Below are positions 45,889 to 54,273 of a stretch of 64,000 bases of DNA, in pieces; positions within the stretch are counted from its first letter, which is position 1; every line of letters begins with the position of its first letter. Both the position numbers and the translations under genes were made by a program. Origin of the DNA: Halomonas salipaludis (GTDB taxonomy: Bacteria > Pseudomonadota > Gammaproteobacteria > Pseudomonadales > Halomonadaceae); the NCBI RefSeq assembly GCF_002286975.1, contig NZ_NSKB01000001.1:312733-376732 (forward strand). The letters run 5' to 3'. Under the pieces are notes generated by a model that worked only from the letters and a program-made list of their open reading frames with translations, made no database searches and was not told the origin of the DNA.

Positions 45889-45920
45889 GAGGGTTCCCTC
45901 ACCCCTCGATCACAAAAAGG
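45889..45920 (+). promoter_or_regulatory. preQ1-I riboswitch upstream of yhhQ
   Basis: The leader fits the small H-type pseudoknot of class I preQ1 aptamers. P1 is GAGGG (45889-45893) with CCCTC (45903-45907). The loop begins TTC and continues CCTCAC, ending in the C just before the P1 3' strand that contacts preQ1. An A-rich tail (CACAAAA) is followed by AGG (45918-45920), which can pair with CCT in the loop to form P2. That AGG is also the ribosome binding site, seven bases before the ATG, so ligand binding would block translation. YhhQ imports preQ0/preQ1, matching known gene partners. Confidence 0.8.
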
Positions 45921-45926
45921 TGCTGC

Positions 45927-46610
45927 ATGTTCCATCTCTCCCCGCGCCAGGCCCGGCGCTGCCTACTGGCGCTGGTCAGTTTTCATGTGTTGGTGATTGC
46001 CGCCAGCAACTACCTGGTTCAACTGCCGTTTACGCTATTCGGCTTGCATACCACCTGGGGTGCGTTCAGCTTTCCATTCATCTTCCTCGCCACCGACCTC
46101 ACCGTGCGGCTGTTCGGCAAGGCCCAGGCGCGGGCCACCATCACTCGCGTAATGGTGCCGGCGCTGCTGATCTCTTACCTGGTATCGGTGATCTTTCCCC
46201 GCGGCAGCTTCGCTGGCCTCGAGGGTCTCGGCGAGTGGAACCTGTTCGTGGCGCGCATCGCCCTGGCCAGCTTCATGGCCTACGTACTCGGCCAGCTGCT
46301 GGATATTCATGTCTTCGATCGCCTGCGCCATCTCAAGGCGTGGTGGGTGGCGCCGGCGATCTCCACGCTGTTCGGCAACCTGGCCGATACCATGGCGTTT
46401 TTCTCGATCGCCTTCTACCACAGCCCCGACCCCTTCATGGCCGCCAACTGGCTGGAGATTGCCTGGGTCGACTACGTCATCAAGCTGGCCATCAGTCTGC
46501 TGTTCTTCCTGCCGCTGTATGGGCTGCTGCTGGCCTGGCTGAGCCGCCGGCTGGTCGACTGGACCGGCCACCGCGACCTCGCACCGAGCGCCGCTGGCGA
46601 GGTTCGTTAG
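45927..46610 (+). CDS. yhhQ: Queuosine precursor transporter (YhhQ/QPTR)
   Basis: A 227-residue inner-membrane protein with about six helices, of the vitamin-uptake-like QPTR family. Typical blocks are VIAASNYLVQLPF, WGAFSFPFIFLATDLTVRLFG, GQLLDIHVFD and NLADTMAFFSIAFY. It takes up preQ0 or preQ1 for making queuosine in tRNA. The preQ1-I riboswitch just upstream supports the function. It is followed 29 bases later by the ybfF-like gene. Confidence 0.93.
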   Translation: MFHLSPRQARRCLLALVSFHVLVIAASNYLVQLPFTLFGLHTTWGAFSFPFIFLATDLTVRLFGKAQARATITRVMVPALLISYLVSVIFPRGSFAGLEGLGEWNLFVARIALASFMAYVLGQLLDIHVFDRLRHLKAWWVAPAISTLFGNLADTMAFFSIAFYHSPDPFMAANWLEIAWVDYVIKLAISLLFFLPLYGLLLAWLSRRLVDWTGHRDLAPSAAGEVR

Positions 46611-46639
46611 CCGGCGCCCAATGATTCCAAGGAGAGCCC

Positions 46640-47419
46640 ATGAGCGTTGAATTGCACGCAGTCGATACCGGCGGAGACGGTATCCCGCTGGTGGTGGTGC
46701 ACGGCCTGATGGGGAGTGCCGATAACTGGCGCTCCCACGTCAAGCAGTGGCAGCGCAAGCGTCGCGTGGTGGCGGTGGATCTGCGCAATCACGGACGCTC
46801 GCCGCACGCCGCGGGGATGCGCTATGCCGAGATGGCCGACGACCTGCTGGCCTGCCTCGACCGACTGGGCATTCAGCGCTGCCATCTGCTTGGCCACTCG
46901 ATGGGCGGCAAGGTGGTCATGACGCTGGCACGACGGGCCCCCGAGCGAGTGGTCTCGCTGATCGTCGCCGACATTGCGGCGGTGCGCTATGGCCACGGTC
47001 ACGATGCCATCTTTGCAGCCATGCATCACGTCGAGGCGCATGCGCCGAGTAATCGCCGCGATGTCGATGCACTGCTCGCCGAGCACGTCGAGGACAAGGG
47101 TACGCGACTGTTCCTGGCCACCAACCTGGCGCGTGGCGAAGACGGGCGCATGGGCTGGCGGCTGGGCCTCGAGCACATCGAGGCGGCCTATGAGGCGATC
47201 CGCGACGTGCCGGACGGCGAGGGTGCCTACCCGGGGCCGGCGTTGGTGCTGCGCGGAGGGCGCTCGGACTACGTCAGCGATGCCATGCTGCCGGGGCTGC
47301 GCGAACTGCTACCCCGCGCCGAGGTGGTGACCCTCGATGCAGGCCACTGGCTGCATGCCGAGCGGCCCAGCGACTTTCAGGCGGCGGTCAACGACTTCAT
47401 AGCGGCCGTCGAGGGCTAA
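46640..47419 (+). CDS. ybfF: Alpha/beta hydrolase, YbfF-type esterase
   Basis: A 259-residue serine hydrolase. An oxyanion-hole VVVHGLMGSADNW lies near the N-terminus, the nucleophile Ser is in GHSMGGK and the His in DAGHWLHAE; the DLRNHGRSPH block is typical of YbfF. YbfF cleaves short to long acyl esters, including acyl-CoA thioesters, in vitro. It has AGGAGAG upstream and probably shares the yhhQ transcript. Confidence 0.87.
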   Translation: MSVELHAVDTGGDGIPLVVVHGLMGSADNWRSHVKQWQRKRRVVAVDLRNHGRSPHAAGMRYAEMADDLLACLDRLGIQRCHLLGHSMGGKVVMTLARRAPERVVSLIVADIAAVRYGHGHDAIFAAMHHVEAHAPSNRRDVDALLAEHVEDKGTRLFLATNLARGEDGRMGWRLGLEHIEAAYEAIRDVPDGEGAYPGPALVLRGGRSDYVSDAMLPGLRELLPRAEVVTLDAGHWLHAERPSDFQAAVNDFIAAVEG

Positions 47420-47473
47420 GCAGGCGCTTAGTCCGGCGGGCGAACCTCGAAGCATTGACTGTCGCCGCCGCGG

Positions 47474-48688
47474 TCACGGCGCGTGGAGGTCTACGGCCAG
47501 GCGTTCGAGCGGGTGGCGGCTGGCGATATGACCTCGCTCGTAGAGATAGTTCTGTAGCGTCGCATAGCGCTTGGCATCCAGTGCGGACGGACGCAGCGCC
47601 AGGCGGCGCAGGGTGTCCGGCCAGGCACGCTGGTTGATGGCGGTGGCAAGCGTGGGGTAGTGGCCGGTGATCAGCTCCCAGGCGTCGTCGGGATGATTGA
47701 GGGCCCACTCGGTGGCATCTTCCAGGGCATTGAGCAGGCGCTTGATCTCACTGCGTTGGCTGGCCAGGGTGTTGCGATTGGCCATCAGGATCAGGCCGTC
47801 GTGGCGCGGGATGCCGTAGGCCTCGACGCTGAAGCCACGTACTCTGAGACCTTCTTCGTCGAGATGGTGGGGCAGGACGTGGCGCAATGGCGCGATCAGC
47901 GCATCGACGCGTCCCTCGAGCAGTGCCTGGGCGGGACTGAAGTTGACGTAGTCGAGGACCAGGTCGTCGAGGCCGATGTCGTACTGGTCGAGCATGCCCG
48001 AGAGTATTGGCGACAGGCTGTCGTCGAGGGCGTAGCCGATGCGCTTGCCGGCGAGGTCGGCGAGTGTATCGATGTCGCCCTCGGCCGCCACGATGAGGCT
48101 GCTCAGTGGCGTGGGTATCAGGCTTGCGACGCGCACCAGCGGCAGTTTCTGGTCGACCAGCATGTGCAGCTGGGCTTGGCGGCCCAGCGCCAGGTCGGCG
48201 CGCGCCGCGGCGAGCAGCTTGGGCGGCAGGCTAGGGTCGGCGGGTACGTTGAGGGTGACGTCCAGCCCATAACGCGTGAAGTCGCCGCGCGCTTGCGCAA
48301 CCAGCAGCGCGGCATGCTGGGGGCTCAGGTACCAGTCGAGCACGATACGCAGCTCGTCGAGGGGGGGCGGGTCGATGGGCTCGGGATTGCGCAGTGTGAT
48401 CGACGGCACCGACTCATCGAGCGGTGCCGGCTCGGGGCGTGGAAAGACCTCGAACAGGATCGGGTGCTGGGCTGCAAAGGGCAGGGCCGCCGGGTCGATA
48501 AAGGGGATTGGGTTGCGCTGGCTGGCGGGCAGTGCCTCCTCGCCGATTTGCGTTACTGGCTCGAGTATCGCGGCCGGAGTATCGGCACCATCCTGGTCAT
48601 CGCCCAGGGCGACCGTCGGGAAACCAAGGGTCACGGCGATAGCGGCGAGCAGTACCCACCAGGCCTTGCGATTGCGCAGGGTCGTCAT
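47474..48688 (-). CDS. NMT1/THI5-like ABC transporter substrate-binding protein, orphan
   Basis: A 404-residue exported protein. A signal peptide (to about residue 29, PTVALGD) is followed by about 80 residues rich in Pro and acidic residues (PRPEPAPLDESVPS), then an NMT1-type domain starting at LRIVLDWYLSPQHAALLVAQ. Other family blocks are FTRYGLDVTLNVPADPSLP and LADLAGKRIGYAL. NMT1-type proteins bind thiamine pyrimidine precursors or related small molecules. No permease or ATPase gene is near, so its transporter partner is elsewhere, or it works alone as a sensor. The N-terminal extension is unusual for the family. Confidence 0.82.
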   Translation of the reverse strand: MTTLRNRKAWWVLLAAIAVTLGFPTVALGDDQDGADTPAAILEPVTQIGEEALPASQRNPIPFIDPAALPFAAQHPILFEVFPRPEPAPLDESVPSITLRNPEPIDPPPLDELRIVLDWYLSPQHAALLVAQARGDFTRYGLDVTLNVPADPSLPPKLLAAARADLALGRQAQLHMLVDQKLPLVRVASLIPTPLSSLIVAAEGDIDTLADLAGKRIGYALDDSLSPILSGMLDQYDIGLDDLVLDYVNFSPAQALLEGRVDALIAPLRHVLPHHLDEEGLRVRGFSVEAYGIPRHDGLILMANRNTLASQRSEIKRLLNALEDATEWALNHPDDAWELITGHYPTLATAINQRAWPDTLRRLALRPSALDAKRYATLQNYLYERGHIASRHPLERLAVDLHAP

Positions 48689-48888
48689 CCAGGTCTCCAG
48701 CGGCGAGTCGAAGGCCGGCGACGAGGCCGGCCAGCAAGATTGTATCCTTGAGTGACGGCTGATGCCTAGCCACTAGCTCGGCAGAGTTTGTACAAGCTAT
48801 TGAAAGTGTAGGACTATCGCCTTGCCTAATCGCCGTCGCGCAGGCGCTGTGGCATACTCGAATAACCTTTCGCTCGCGTACGCAGGCC

Positions 48889-50598
48889 ATGGATAGCATC
48901 AATTCTCTCTTTCTGCTCAGCGGCTTCTTGATTGCCCTGAGCATTCTGGCCAGCCGTCTGTCGTCGCTGTTTGGCCTGCCGCTGCTGATCATCTTTCTGG
49001 GGCTGGGCATGCTGGCCGGCGAGGAGGGTCTGCTCGGCATTCAGTTCGACGACTATTCGCTGGCGTTTCTGATCGGCCACCTGGCACTGGCGATGATTCT
49101 GCTCGACGGCGGCCTGCGTACGCGGCTCAAGACCTTTCGCGTCGGCTTCAAGCCGGCGTTGTCGCTGGCCACGCTGGGGGTGTTTCTGACCAGCGGCATC
49201 ATCGGCTTGCTGGCCATGTGGGTGTTCGACCTGACTCTGACGCAAGGGTTGCTGGTGGGGGCCATCGTCGGTTCCACCGATGCCGCGGCAGTGTTCTCGA
49301 TGCTCAGCGGCCGCGGGATCAATCTCAATGAGCGCGTCGGGGCGACGCTGGAGATCGAGTCGGGTACCAACGACCCCATGGCGATCTTCCTGACCATCAT
49401 GTTGGTCGAGCTGCTGGTGGGTGATATTGGCGGCATCACCCAGACGCTGCTGTTTCTGATCGAGCAGTTCGGCTTCGGTCTGGCGATTGGTCTCGGTGGT
49501 GGCTGGCTGATTGCCAAGCTGCTGCGCTCCCTCGACCTGGCCCCAGGACTCTACTCGCTGCTGGCACTGGCGCTGGGCTTCTGCGTATTCGGCTTGACCA
49601 GCGTACTGGGTGGCAGTGGCTTCCTGGCCATCTACCTGTGCGGCTTGATGATCGGCAATCGCCCAGGGCGCCACCTCAATTTCATCCTGCCGGTGCACGA
49701 TGGGCTGGCCTGGCTGAGCCAGATTGGCCTGTTCCTGGTGTTGGGGCTGCTGGTCACCCCCAGCGATCTGCTCGAGTATGCACTGCCGGCCTCGCTGGTG
49801 GGGCTGGCGTTGATCTTCGTGGCGCGGCCGCTGGCGGTGCTGATCTGCATCAAGCCGTTCTTCAAGTTCCGCTGGCGCGAGATCGGCTTTATCTCATGGG
49901 TAGGGTTGCGCGGTGCGGTGCCGATCGTGCTGGCGATTTTTCCGGTGATCGGCGGGGTAGAGAATGCCTCGCTGTACTTCAACGTGGCCTTCGCAGTGGT
50001 GCTGATGTCACTGTTGATCCAGGGCGGCACGATTTCGCTGATGGCGAGCTGGATGAAGGTCGAGGTGCCGCTGGGGGTGACGCCCAATCGGCGTGGGCCG
50101 CTTGGAGTGTTGCCGGAGAATGATTACGAGATGTTCGTTTATCATGTCGACAACGAAGACCTCGATGACGTGCCGATCCGCCTGCTGCGCTTCCCCTCCG
50201 GAGCGCTGATCTCGGCGCTGTTTCGCCAGCACGCCATGCTTCACCCCAAGGGCAGTACCCGCCTGATGCTCGGCGACGTGGTCTGTGTGATCGGCCGCAC
50301 CGGTGACCTGCCGGCCCTCAACCGCTTGTTCAACGGCGATGCCAAGCTCAAGCGCGAGCGGGCCTTTTTCGGCACCTTCACCCTCGACGCCGATGCCCTG
50401 ATGAGCGATGTGGCAGCGGCCTATGGCTTGACCTTGAGTCCCGGTGAGCAGGAGATGACGCTCGGCGAGTTCGTGTCGCTGCGGGTCGGCGGCCACCCGG
50501 TGGTGGGCGATGACGTTGGCTGGCACGGCTTTCACTGGGTGGTGAGCGAGATGGAGGGTAATCGCATCACCAAGGTCGGTCTGCGGCTCTATCAATAA
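48889..50598 (+). CDS. nhaP2: K+/H+ antiporter NhaP2 (CPA1 family) with C-terminal regulatory domains
   Basis: A 569-residue inner-membrane antiporter. The membrane part (residues 1 to about 395) has about 12 helices with the CPA1 motifs ILLDGGLRT, GSTDAAAVFS and IESGTNDPMAI. The cytosolic tail holds a TrkA-C/RCK-C domain (VDNEDLDDVPIRLLRF to GDVVCVIGR) and a CorC/HlyC-type domain, as in E. coli CvrA. It exports K+ (or Na+) and helps osmotic and pH balance. It is divergent from the NMT1-like gene. Confidence 0.92.
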   Translation: MDSINSLFLLSGFLIALSILASRLSSLFGLPLLIIFLGLGMLAGEEGLLGIQFDDYSLAFLIGHLALAMILLDGGLRTRLKTFRVGFKPALSLATLGVFLTSGIIGLLAMWVFDLTLTQGLLVGAIVGSTDAAAVFSMLSGRGINLNERVGATLEIESGTNDPMAIFLTIMLVELLVGDIGGITQTLLFLIEQFGFGLAIGLGGGWLIAKLLRSLDLAPGLYSLLALALGFCVFGLTSVLGGSGFLAIYLCGLMIGNRPGRHLNFILPVHDGLAWLSQIGLFLVLGLLVTPSDLLEYALPASLVGLALIFVARPLAVLICIKPFFKFRWREIGFISWVGLRGAVPIVLAIFPVIGGVENASLYFNVAFAVVLMSLLIQGGTISLMASWMKVEVPLGVTPNRRGPLGVLPENDYEMFVYHVDNEDLDDVPIRLLRFPSGALISALFRQHAMLHPKGSTRLMLGDVVCVIGRTGDLPALNRLFNGDAKLKRERAFFGTFTLDADALMSDVAAAYGLTLSPGEQEMTLGEFVSLRVGGHPVVGDDVGWHGFHWVVSEMEGNRITKVGLRLYQ

Positions 50599-50619
50599 CC
50601 ACTGATGGCAAACAAGCCC

Positions 50620-50647
50620 TTGACCTGCGGTGAGAAACTGGTAATAT
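50620..50647 (+). promoter_or_regulatory. Sigma70 promoter of the tRNA-Ser/tRNA-Pro unit
   Basis: TTGACC (50620-50625) and TAATAT (50642-50647) are spaced by 16 bases and lie just before a GC-rich discriminator (TCTGCGCCG), the arrangement of stringently controlled stable-RNA promoters. The tRNA begins about 15 bases downstream of the -10 box. Confidence 0.65.
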
Positions 50648-50662
50648 TCTGCGCCGTGAGCC

Positions 50663-50752
50663 GGAGGGATGGCAGAGCGGTTGAATGCACCGGTCTTGAA
50701 AACCGGCAAGGGTGAAAGCCCTTCCAGGGTTCGAATCCCTGTCCCTCCGCCA
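50663..50752 (+). tRNA. tRNA-Ser (anticodon UGA)
   Basis: Ninety bases with acceptor stem GGAGGGA / TCCCTCC, anticodon loop CTTGAAA between CCGGT and ACCGG, a long variable arm as expected for serine, T-loop GGTTCGAATCC and an encoded CCA. The discriminator is G. Confidence 0.97.
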
Positions 50753-50760
50753 CTCACGAT

Positions 50761-50837
50761 CGGAGCGTGGCGCAGCTTGGTAGCGCGCTGCAATGGGGTT
50801 GCAGAGGTCGCAGGTTCGAATCCTGTCGCTCCGACCA
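50761..50837 (+). tRNA. tRNA-Pro (anticodon GGG)
   Basis: Seventy-seven bases with acceptor stem CGGAGCG / CGCTCCG, anticodon stem CTGCA / TGCAG around loop ATGGGGT, T-loop GGTTCGAATCC and an encoded CCA. It lies eight bases after tRNA-Ser and shares its promoter and terminator. Confidence 0.97.
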
Positions 50838-50850
50838 GATGGATTCAGAT

Positions 50851-50888
50851 AAACCGCCACTCACGGGTCATGCCGGGTGGCGGTTTTT
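50851..50888 (+). terminator. Rho-independent terminator of the tRNA unit
   Basis: The stem AAACCGCCAC (50851-50860) pairs with GTGGCGGTTT (50877-50886) and ends in a run of five T (50884-50888). Confidence 0.9.
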
Positions 50889-50901
50889 CGTTGTGCGGGT
50901 G

Positions 50902-51057
50902 TCAGCGTGGCCCGCGATGGCGGGTCAAGTGCAGCGCTGCGGCCAGCACCATCAGCGCCAGGCCGACGAAGGCTACCGGGTTGTAGGTGGCCCAGCCGTA
51001 TACCCCGAGTAGGGTGCCAATCACCAATATTGCCCAGCGTGTCGTCTTGACGGTCAT
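50902..51057 (-). CDS. Small membrane protein, unknown
   Basis: A 51-residue protein with two hydrophobic stretches (WAILVIGTLLGVYGWATY and FVGLALMVLAAALHL). Two ATGs lie in tandem; the second (51057) is five bases after GAGGAG, a better spacing than the first. Codon use fits the region. I do not recognise the family. Confidence 0.65.
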   Translation of the reverse strand: MTVKTTRWAILVIGTLLGVYGWATYNPVAFVGLALMVLAAALHLTRHRGPR

Positions 51058-51208
51058 CATGTCTCCTCGGTTGGCGGTGCGTGATGGGCGTGGCGCGCTC
51101 CGGCGCCTATGCTGCATGTTGCACGTCGCGCACTTGCATTACCATTGTTCGATGGATGCCAGTGATACCGCCTCCAATCATCATCGCGCCTGCTCCGGGA
51201 GTGCTGCC

Positions 51209-51574
51209 ATGCCGTTGATCGTGGGAATGAGTCTGCTGCTGGGTTGTCAGTTCATCGGCGAGCTGCTGGCCAGAGGCCTGGCGGTGCCGGTCCCCGGCCC
51301 GGTGCTGGGCATGCTGGTACTGCTGCTGGCGCTGATGATCCACGGTCGTGTGCCATCGGCGCTGCGCCACAGCGGCGAAGGTCTGCTGCGCTATTTGACG
51401 CTGCTGTTCGTGCCCGCCGGGGTAGGGGTGATGGTGCATGCGCAGCTGATCATGGCCGACCTATGGGTGATCGGTGTGACGCTGGTGGTGTCCACGGCGT
51501 TGACCCTGGCCGTGACGGCCAAGGTCATGAGCTGGCTCAGCCAGCGCCGGCTGCGTCGCGGCACTGGCGCATGA
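51209..51574 (+). CDS. lrgA: CidA/LrgA family holin-like membrane protein
   Basis: A 121-residue inner-membrane protein with four predicted helices (GCQFIGELLARGLAVPVPGPVLGMLVLLLALM, split here only by the short loop, and LTLLFVPAGVGVM). LrgA-type proteins act with LrgB in murein hydrolase control or in export of pyruvate-like compounds. ATG at 51209 follows GGGAG by six bases; a longer frame from 51152 would add a hydrophilic leader. The stop overlaps the lrgB start as ATGA. Confidence 0.88.
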   Translation: MPLIVGMSLLLGCQFIGELLARGLAVPVPGPVLGMLVLLLALMIHGRVPSALRHSGEGLLRYLTLLFVPAGVGVMVHAQLIMADLWVIGVTLVVSTALTLAVTAKVMSWLSQRRLRRGTGA

Positions 51575-52299
51575 ACATCGTTGCCCTCGATCAGCTGTGG
51601 GTCTACCTCTCCGGCCATCCGCTGGTGTCGCTGCTGGCCACGCTGGTGGCCTTCATTACCGCCAGCTGGCTCAATCGCAAGATGGGTGGGACGCCGCTGT
51701 TGCACCCGGTGATTCTCAGTATCGCGCTATTGATCGGTTTCCTGCTGCTCGCCGGCATCGACTACTCGACCTACTTCGAAGGCGCCCAGTTCATTCATTT
51801 CCTGCTGGGGCCAGCCACGGTGGCACTGGCGATCCCGCTGTATGATCATCTCGAGCGAGTGCGTGCAATGCTGATGCCGATCCTGCTCGCCTGCTGCGCG
51901 GGTATCGTCACTGCGGTGGGCTCGACGATCGGCCTGGCGGCATTGATGGGGGCGGCGCCGGAGACATTGCTGAGCCTGGCACCACGCTCGGTGACGTCGC
52001 CGATTGCCATGGGGATCGCCGAACAGGTCGGCGGTATTCCGTCGTTGGCGGCGGGGCTGGTACTGCTGACGGGGTCAGTGGGCTGTGCACTTGGGCCGTG
52101 GATCTTGCGTCTGATGCGCATCGAGGATCCCAGCGTGCAGGGCTTTACCATGGGGCTCGCCGCACACGGTTTTGGCACCGCCCACTGCTTTGCCTCGATG
52201 GGCGCCATGGCCGGAGCCTTCGCTGGCCTGGGCATGGCGCTGACAGGACTGCTGACGGCCTTTCTGCTGCCCTTGATGACCACGCTGTTAGGGTTGTGA
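51571..52299 (+). CDS. lrgB: CidB/LrgB family membrane protein
   Basis: A 242-residue inner-membrane protein with several helices. The family blocks GGTPLLHPVILSIALLIGFL, LLGPATVALAIPLYDHL, LAPRSVTSPIAMGIAEQVGG and GLAAHGFGTAHCF are all present. It is translationally coupled to lrgA. Confidence 0.92.
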   Translation: MNIVALDQLWVYLSGHPLVSLLATLVAFITASWLNRKMGGTPLLHPVILSIALLIGFLLLAGIDYSTYFEGAQFIHFLLGPATVALAIPLYDHLERVRAMLMPILLACCAGIVTAVGSTIGLAALMGAAPETLLSLAPRSVTSPIAMGIAEQVGGIPSLAAGLVLLTGSVGCALGPWILRLMRIEDPSVQGFTMGLAAHGFGTAHCFASMGAMAGAFAGLGMALTGLLTAFLLPLMTTLLGL

Positions 52300-52307
52300 G
52301 CGCGGCC

Positions 52308-52655
52308 TCACAGCTCTTCCCAGAGCTGTCGGCGGAACTCGTGTGAGAGCTCGGTGACCTTGTCGAGGCGTGCCAGGCTGGCCTCGGTCACCTCGTTCAT
52401 GATCTCCTCATAGCAATCGCCCAGTGCGCTGTCGCTGTGCAGTCGGTCGGGGTCGAGCATGCATTCGCCGATACGCAGGTTGGCGTTGAGGCAGGCGAGC
52501 ATGAAGGTGGTTTCGCTCTCGATTATCTGATCCATGGCCTTGAGCCACTGTAGCTGCAGGCGCGCCACCGGGGCGTTAGTAGCCAGCCACTGTTCGAGCC
52601 ATAGCTGAGTCAGCGGCGTAGTGGTTGAAGGTGGGTGCTTGGTCGTCGGTGTCAT
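52308..52655 (-). CDS. Uncharacterised small protein
   Basis: A 115-residue, helical, soluble protein (LQLQWLKAMDQIIESETTFM, GDCYEEIMNEVTEASLARLD). I do not recognise it. It has GAGG ahead of the ATG at 52655 and converges on lrgB with an eight-base gap. Its amphipathic helices recall phasin-type or scaffold proteins, but no signature proves that. Confidence 0.6.
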   Translation of the reverse strand: MTPTTKHPPSTTTPLTQLWLEQWLATNAPVARLQLQWLKAMDQIIESETTFMLACLNANLRIGECMLDPDRLHSDSALGDCYEEIMNEVTEASLARLDKVTELSHEFRRQLWEEL

Positions 52656-52792
52656 GCTGGCCTCCCGGTAGCATGGGGTATCCTGAGCAGTATAGTCTGC
52701 CGGGGGGCGGCGACGAGTGGCGGATGCTGCGATGCGCCATTTTGCTGATGCGGGTCAAATTCGGCATCGAACTTTAGTCGTGAGGAGAGGCT

Positions 52793-52966
52793 ATGTGGAG
52801 GGTTATCAAATCGGTACTGGCAGCGTTTTTCGGCGTTCAGAAAGAGCGCCAGCGCCAGCACGACTTCGAGCACGGCAAGCCGGGAGCCTTTATTCTGGTG
52901 GGCTTGCTGATGGGGGTGGTGTTCGTGGTGGTGATTGCGGCACTCGCCATCTACCTGGCCGGTTGA
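52793..52966 (+). CDS. DUF2970 family small membrane protein
   Basis: A 57-residue protein: MWRVIKSVLAAFFGVQ, a charged stretch (KERQRQHDFEHGKPG) and one C-terminal helix (FILVGLLMGVVFVVVIAAL). This matches DUF2970, often found just before cytochrome c oxidase genes. GAGGAGAGG precedes the ATG. It lies 139 bases before ctaC on the same strand and is probably linked to the oxidase, though its role is unknown. Confidence 0.85.
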   Translation: MWRVIKSVLAAFFGVQKERQRQHDFEHGKPGAFILVGLLMGVVFVVVIAALAIYLAG

Positions 52967-53105
52967 GGTCGTCAGCCGCTGTCAGCGTTGAGGGGCGGGG
53001 GTTGCCTTTCGACGGCAGATGCTCTTCTATATCGCGACAAGACACACCTAATATTGCACGTCGGTTGCGCCGCCGGTATGAGCAAAAACAAGTAAGGAGG
53101 AGCCA

Positions 53106-54221
53106 ATGCGCAAGTTGCTCGCATTGATCACGGGTGGGGGATCGCTCTTGGGGGGCGCATCGCTGGCTCAGGCCAATGGCTGGAACATGCCCGTCGGGGT
53201 GACCGATCTCAGCACCGAGATCTTTTCGCTGCACATGACGATCTTCTGGATCTGTGTGGTCATCGGTGTGGTGGTGTTTGGTGTGATGTTCTACTCGCTG
53301 TTCAAGTTCCGTCGCTCCAAGGGTGCCAAGTCGTCGCACTTCCACGAGAACACCACCGTCGAGGTGATCTGGACGGCGGTGCCGCTGCTGATCCTGGTGG
53401 GCATGGCCGTGCCGGCCACCGCCACGCTGCAGAAGATGTACGACGCTTCGGATGCCGAGCTGGACGTGATGATTACCGGCCAGCAGTGGCGCTGGCGCTA
53501 TGAGTATCTCGGTGAGGATGTCGCCTTCAACTCCAACATGAGTACGCCGCGTGCTCAGATTGCCGGCGACGAGGAGCGCGGCGAGCACTATCTGCTCGAG
53601 GTCGATGAGCCGCTGGTGCTGCCGATCAACCGCAAGGTGCGCTTCCTGCTGACCGCCGATGACGTCATTCACTCCTGGTGGGTGCCGGATTTCGCCGTCA
53701 AGCAGGACACCATTCCCGGCTTCATCAACGAGAACTGGGTGCGCATCAACGAGCCGGGCATCTACCGCGGCCAGTGTGCCGAGCTGTGCGGCATGGATCA
53801 CGGCTTCATGCCGATCGTGGTGCACGCCATGGAAGAGGATGACTTCGATGACTGGCTTGCTGAGCGCAAAGAGGCCGCCGAAGCCGAGGCCATGGGCGTC
53901 GACCGCGAATGGGAAATGGCCGAGCTGATGGAGCGTGGCGAGCAGGTTTACGGCTCGATCTGTGCGTCCTGTCACCAGGCCGATGGCGGCGGTTCACCGC
54001 CCGCCTTCCCGGCACTAGCCGGCAACCAGGAGCTGATCGGTGACGTCGACTGGCATGTCGATGTGGTGCTCAACGGCGTATCGGGTACGGCGATGCCGGC
54101 ATTCCGTAGCAACCTCAACCCGGTCGAGCTGGCTGCGGTGGTGACCTACAGCCGCAATGCCTGGGGCAACGACACCGGCGATGCGGTGCAGCCCGCAGAG
54201 ATCGTCGAGCTACTCGAATAG
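53106..54221 (+). CDS. ctaC: Cytochrome c oxidase subunit II with fused cytochrome c domain (caa3 type)
   Basis: A 371-residue protein. A signal peptide (GGASLAQA) is followed by two membrane helices (about 42-65 and 88-105), the CuA domain and a C-terminal cytochrome c domain. CuA ligands are H189 (VIHSWWVP), C224 and C228 (CAELCGMDH), H232 and M235. Heme c attaches at C286-C289-H290 (CASCH), with M330 (GTAMPAF) as the likely sixth ligand. This caa3 form takes electrons from cytochrome c and may pass them within one subunit. It starts the operon ctaC-ctaD-ctaG-ctaE. Confidence 0.95.
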   Translation: MRKLLALITGGGSLLGGASLAQANGWNMPVGVTDLSTEIFSLHMTIFWICVVIGVVVFGVMFYSLFKFRRSKGAKSSHFHENTTVEVIWTAVPLLILVGMAVPATATLQKMYDASDAELDVMITGQQWRWRYEYLGEDVAFNSNMSTPRAQIAGDEERGEHYLLEVDEPLVLPINRKVRFLLTADDVIHSWWVPDFAVKQDTIPGFINENWVRINEPGIYRGQCAELCGMDHGFMPIVVHAMEEDDFDDWLAERKEAAEAEAMGVDREWEMAELMERGEQVYGSICASCHQADGGGSPPAFPALAGNQELIGDVDWHVDVVLNGVSGTAMPAFRSNLNPVELAAVVTYSRNAWGNDTGDAVQPAEIVELLE

Positions 54222-54273
54222 ACGATCACCCAAACGTCTCTCTGCCACCAGACAACGATAACGGAGATGTGCG

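Noticed and set aside
48689-48888. TPP riboswitch upstream of the NMT1-type gene
   Set aside because: The conserved CTGAGA and ACCTGA-type elements of the TPP aptamer are not present in the leader.
50663-50837. tRNA-Ser/tRNA-Pro pair as an integration site
   Set aside because: Both genes are intact and followed by their terminator and ordinary genes; no integrase, att duplication or foreign block is seen.
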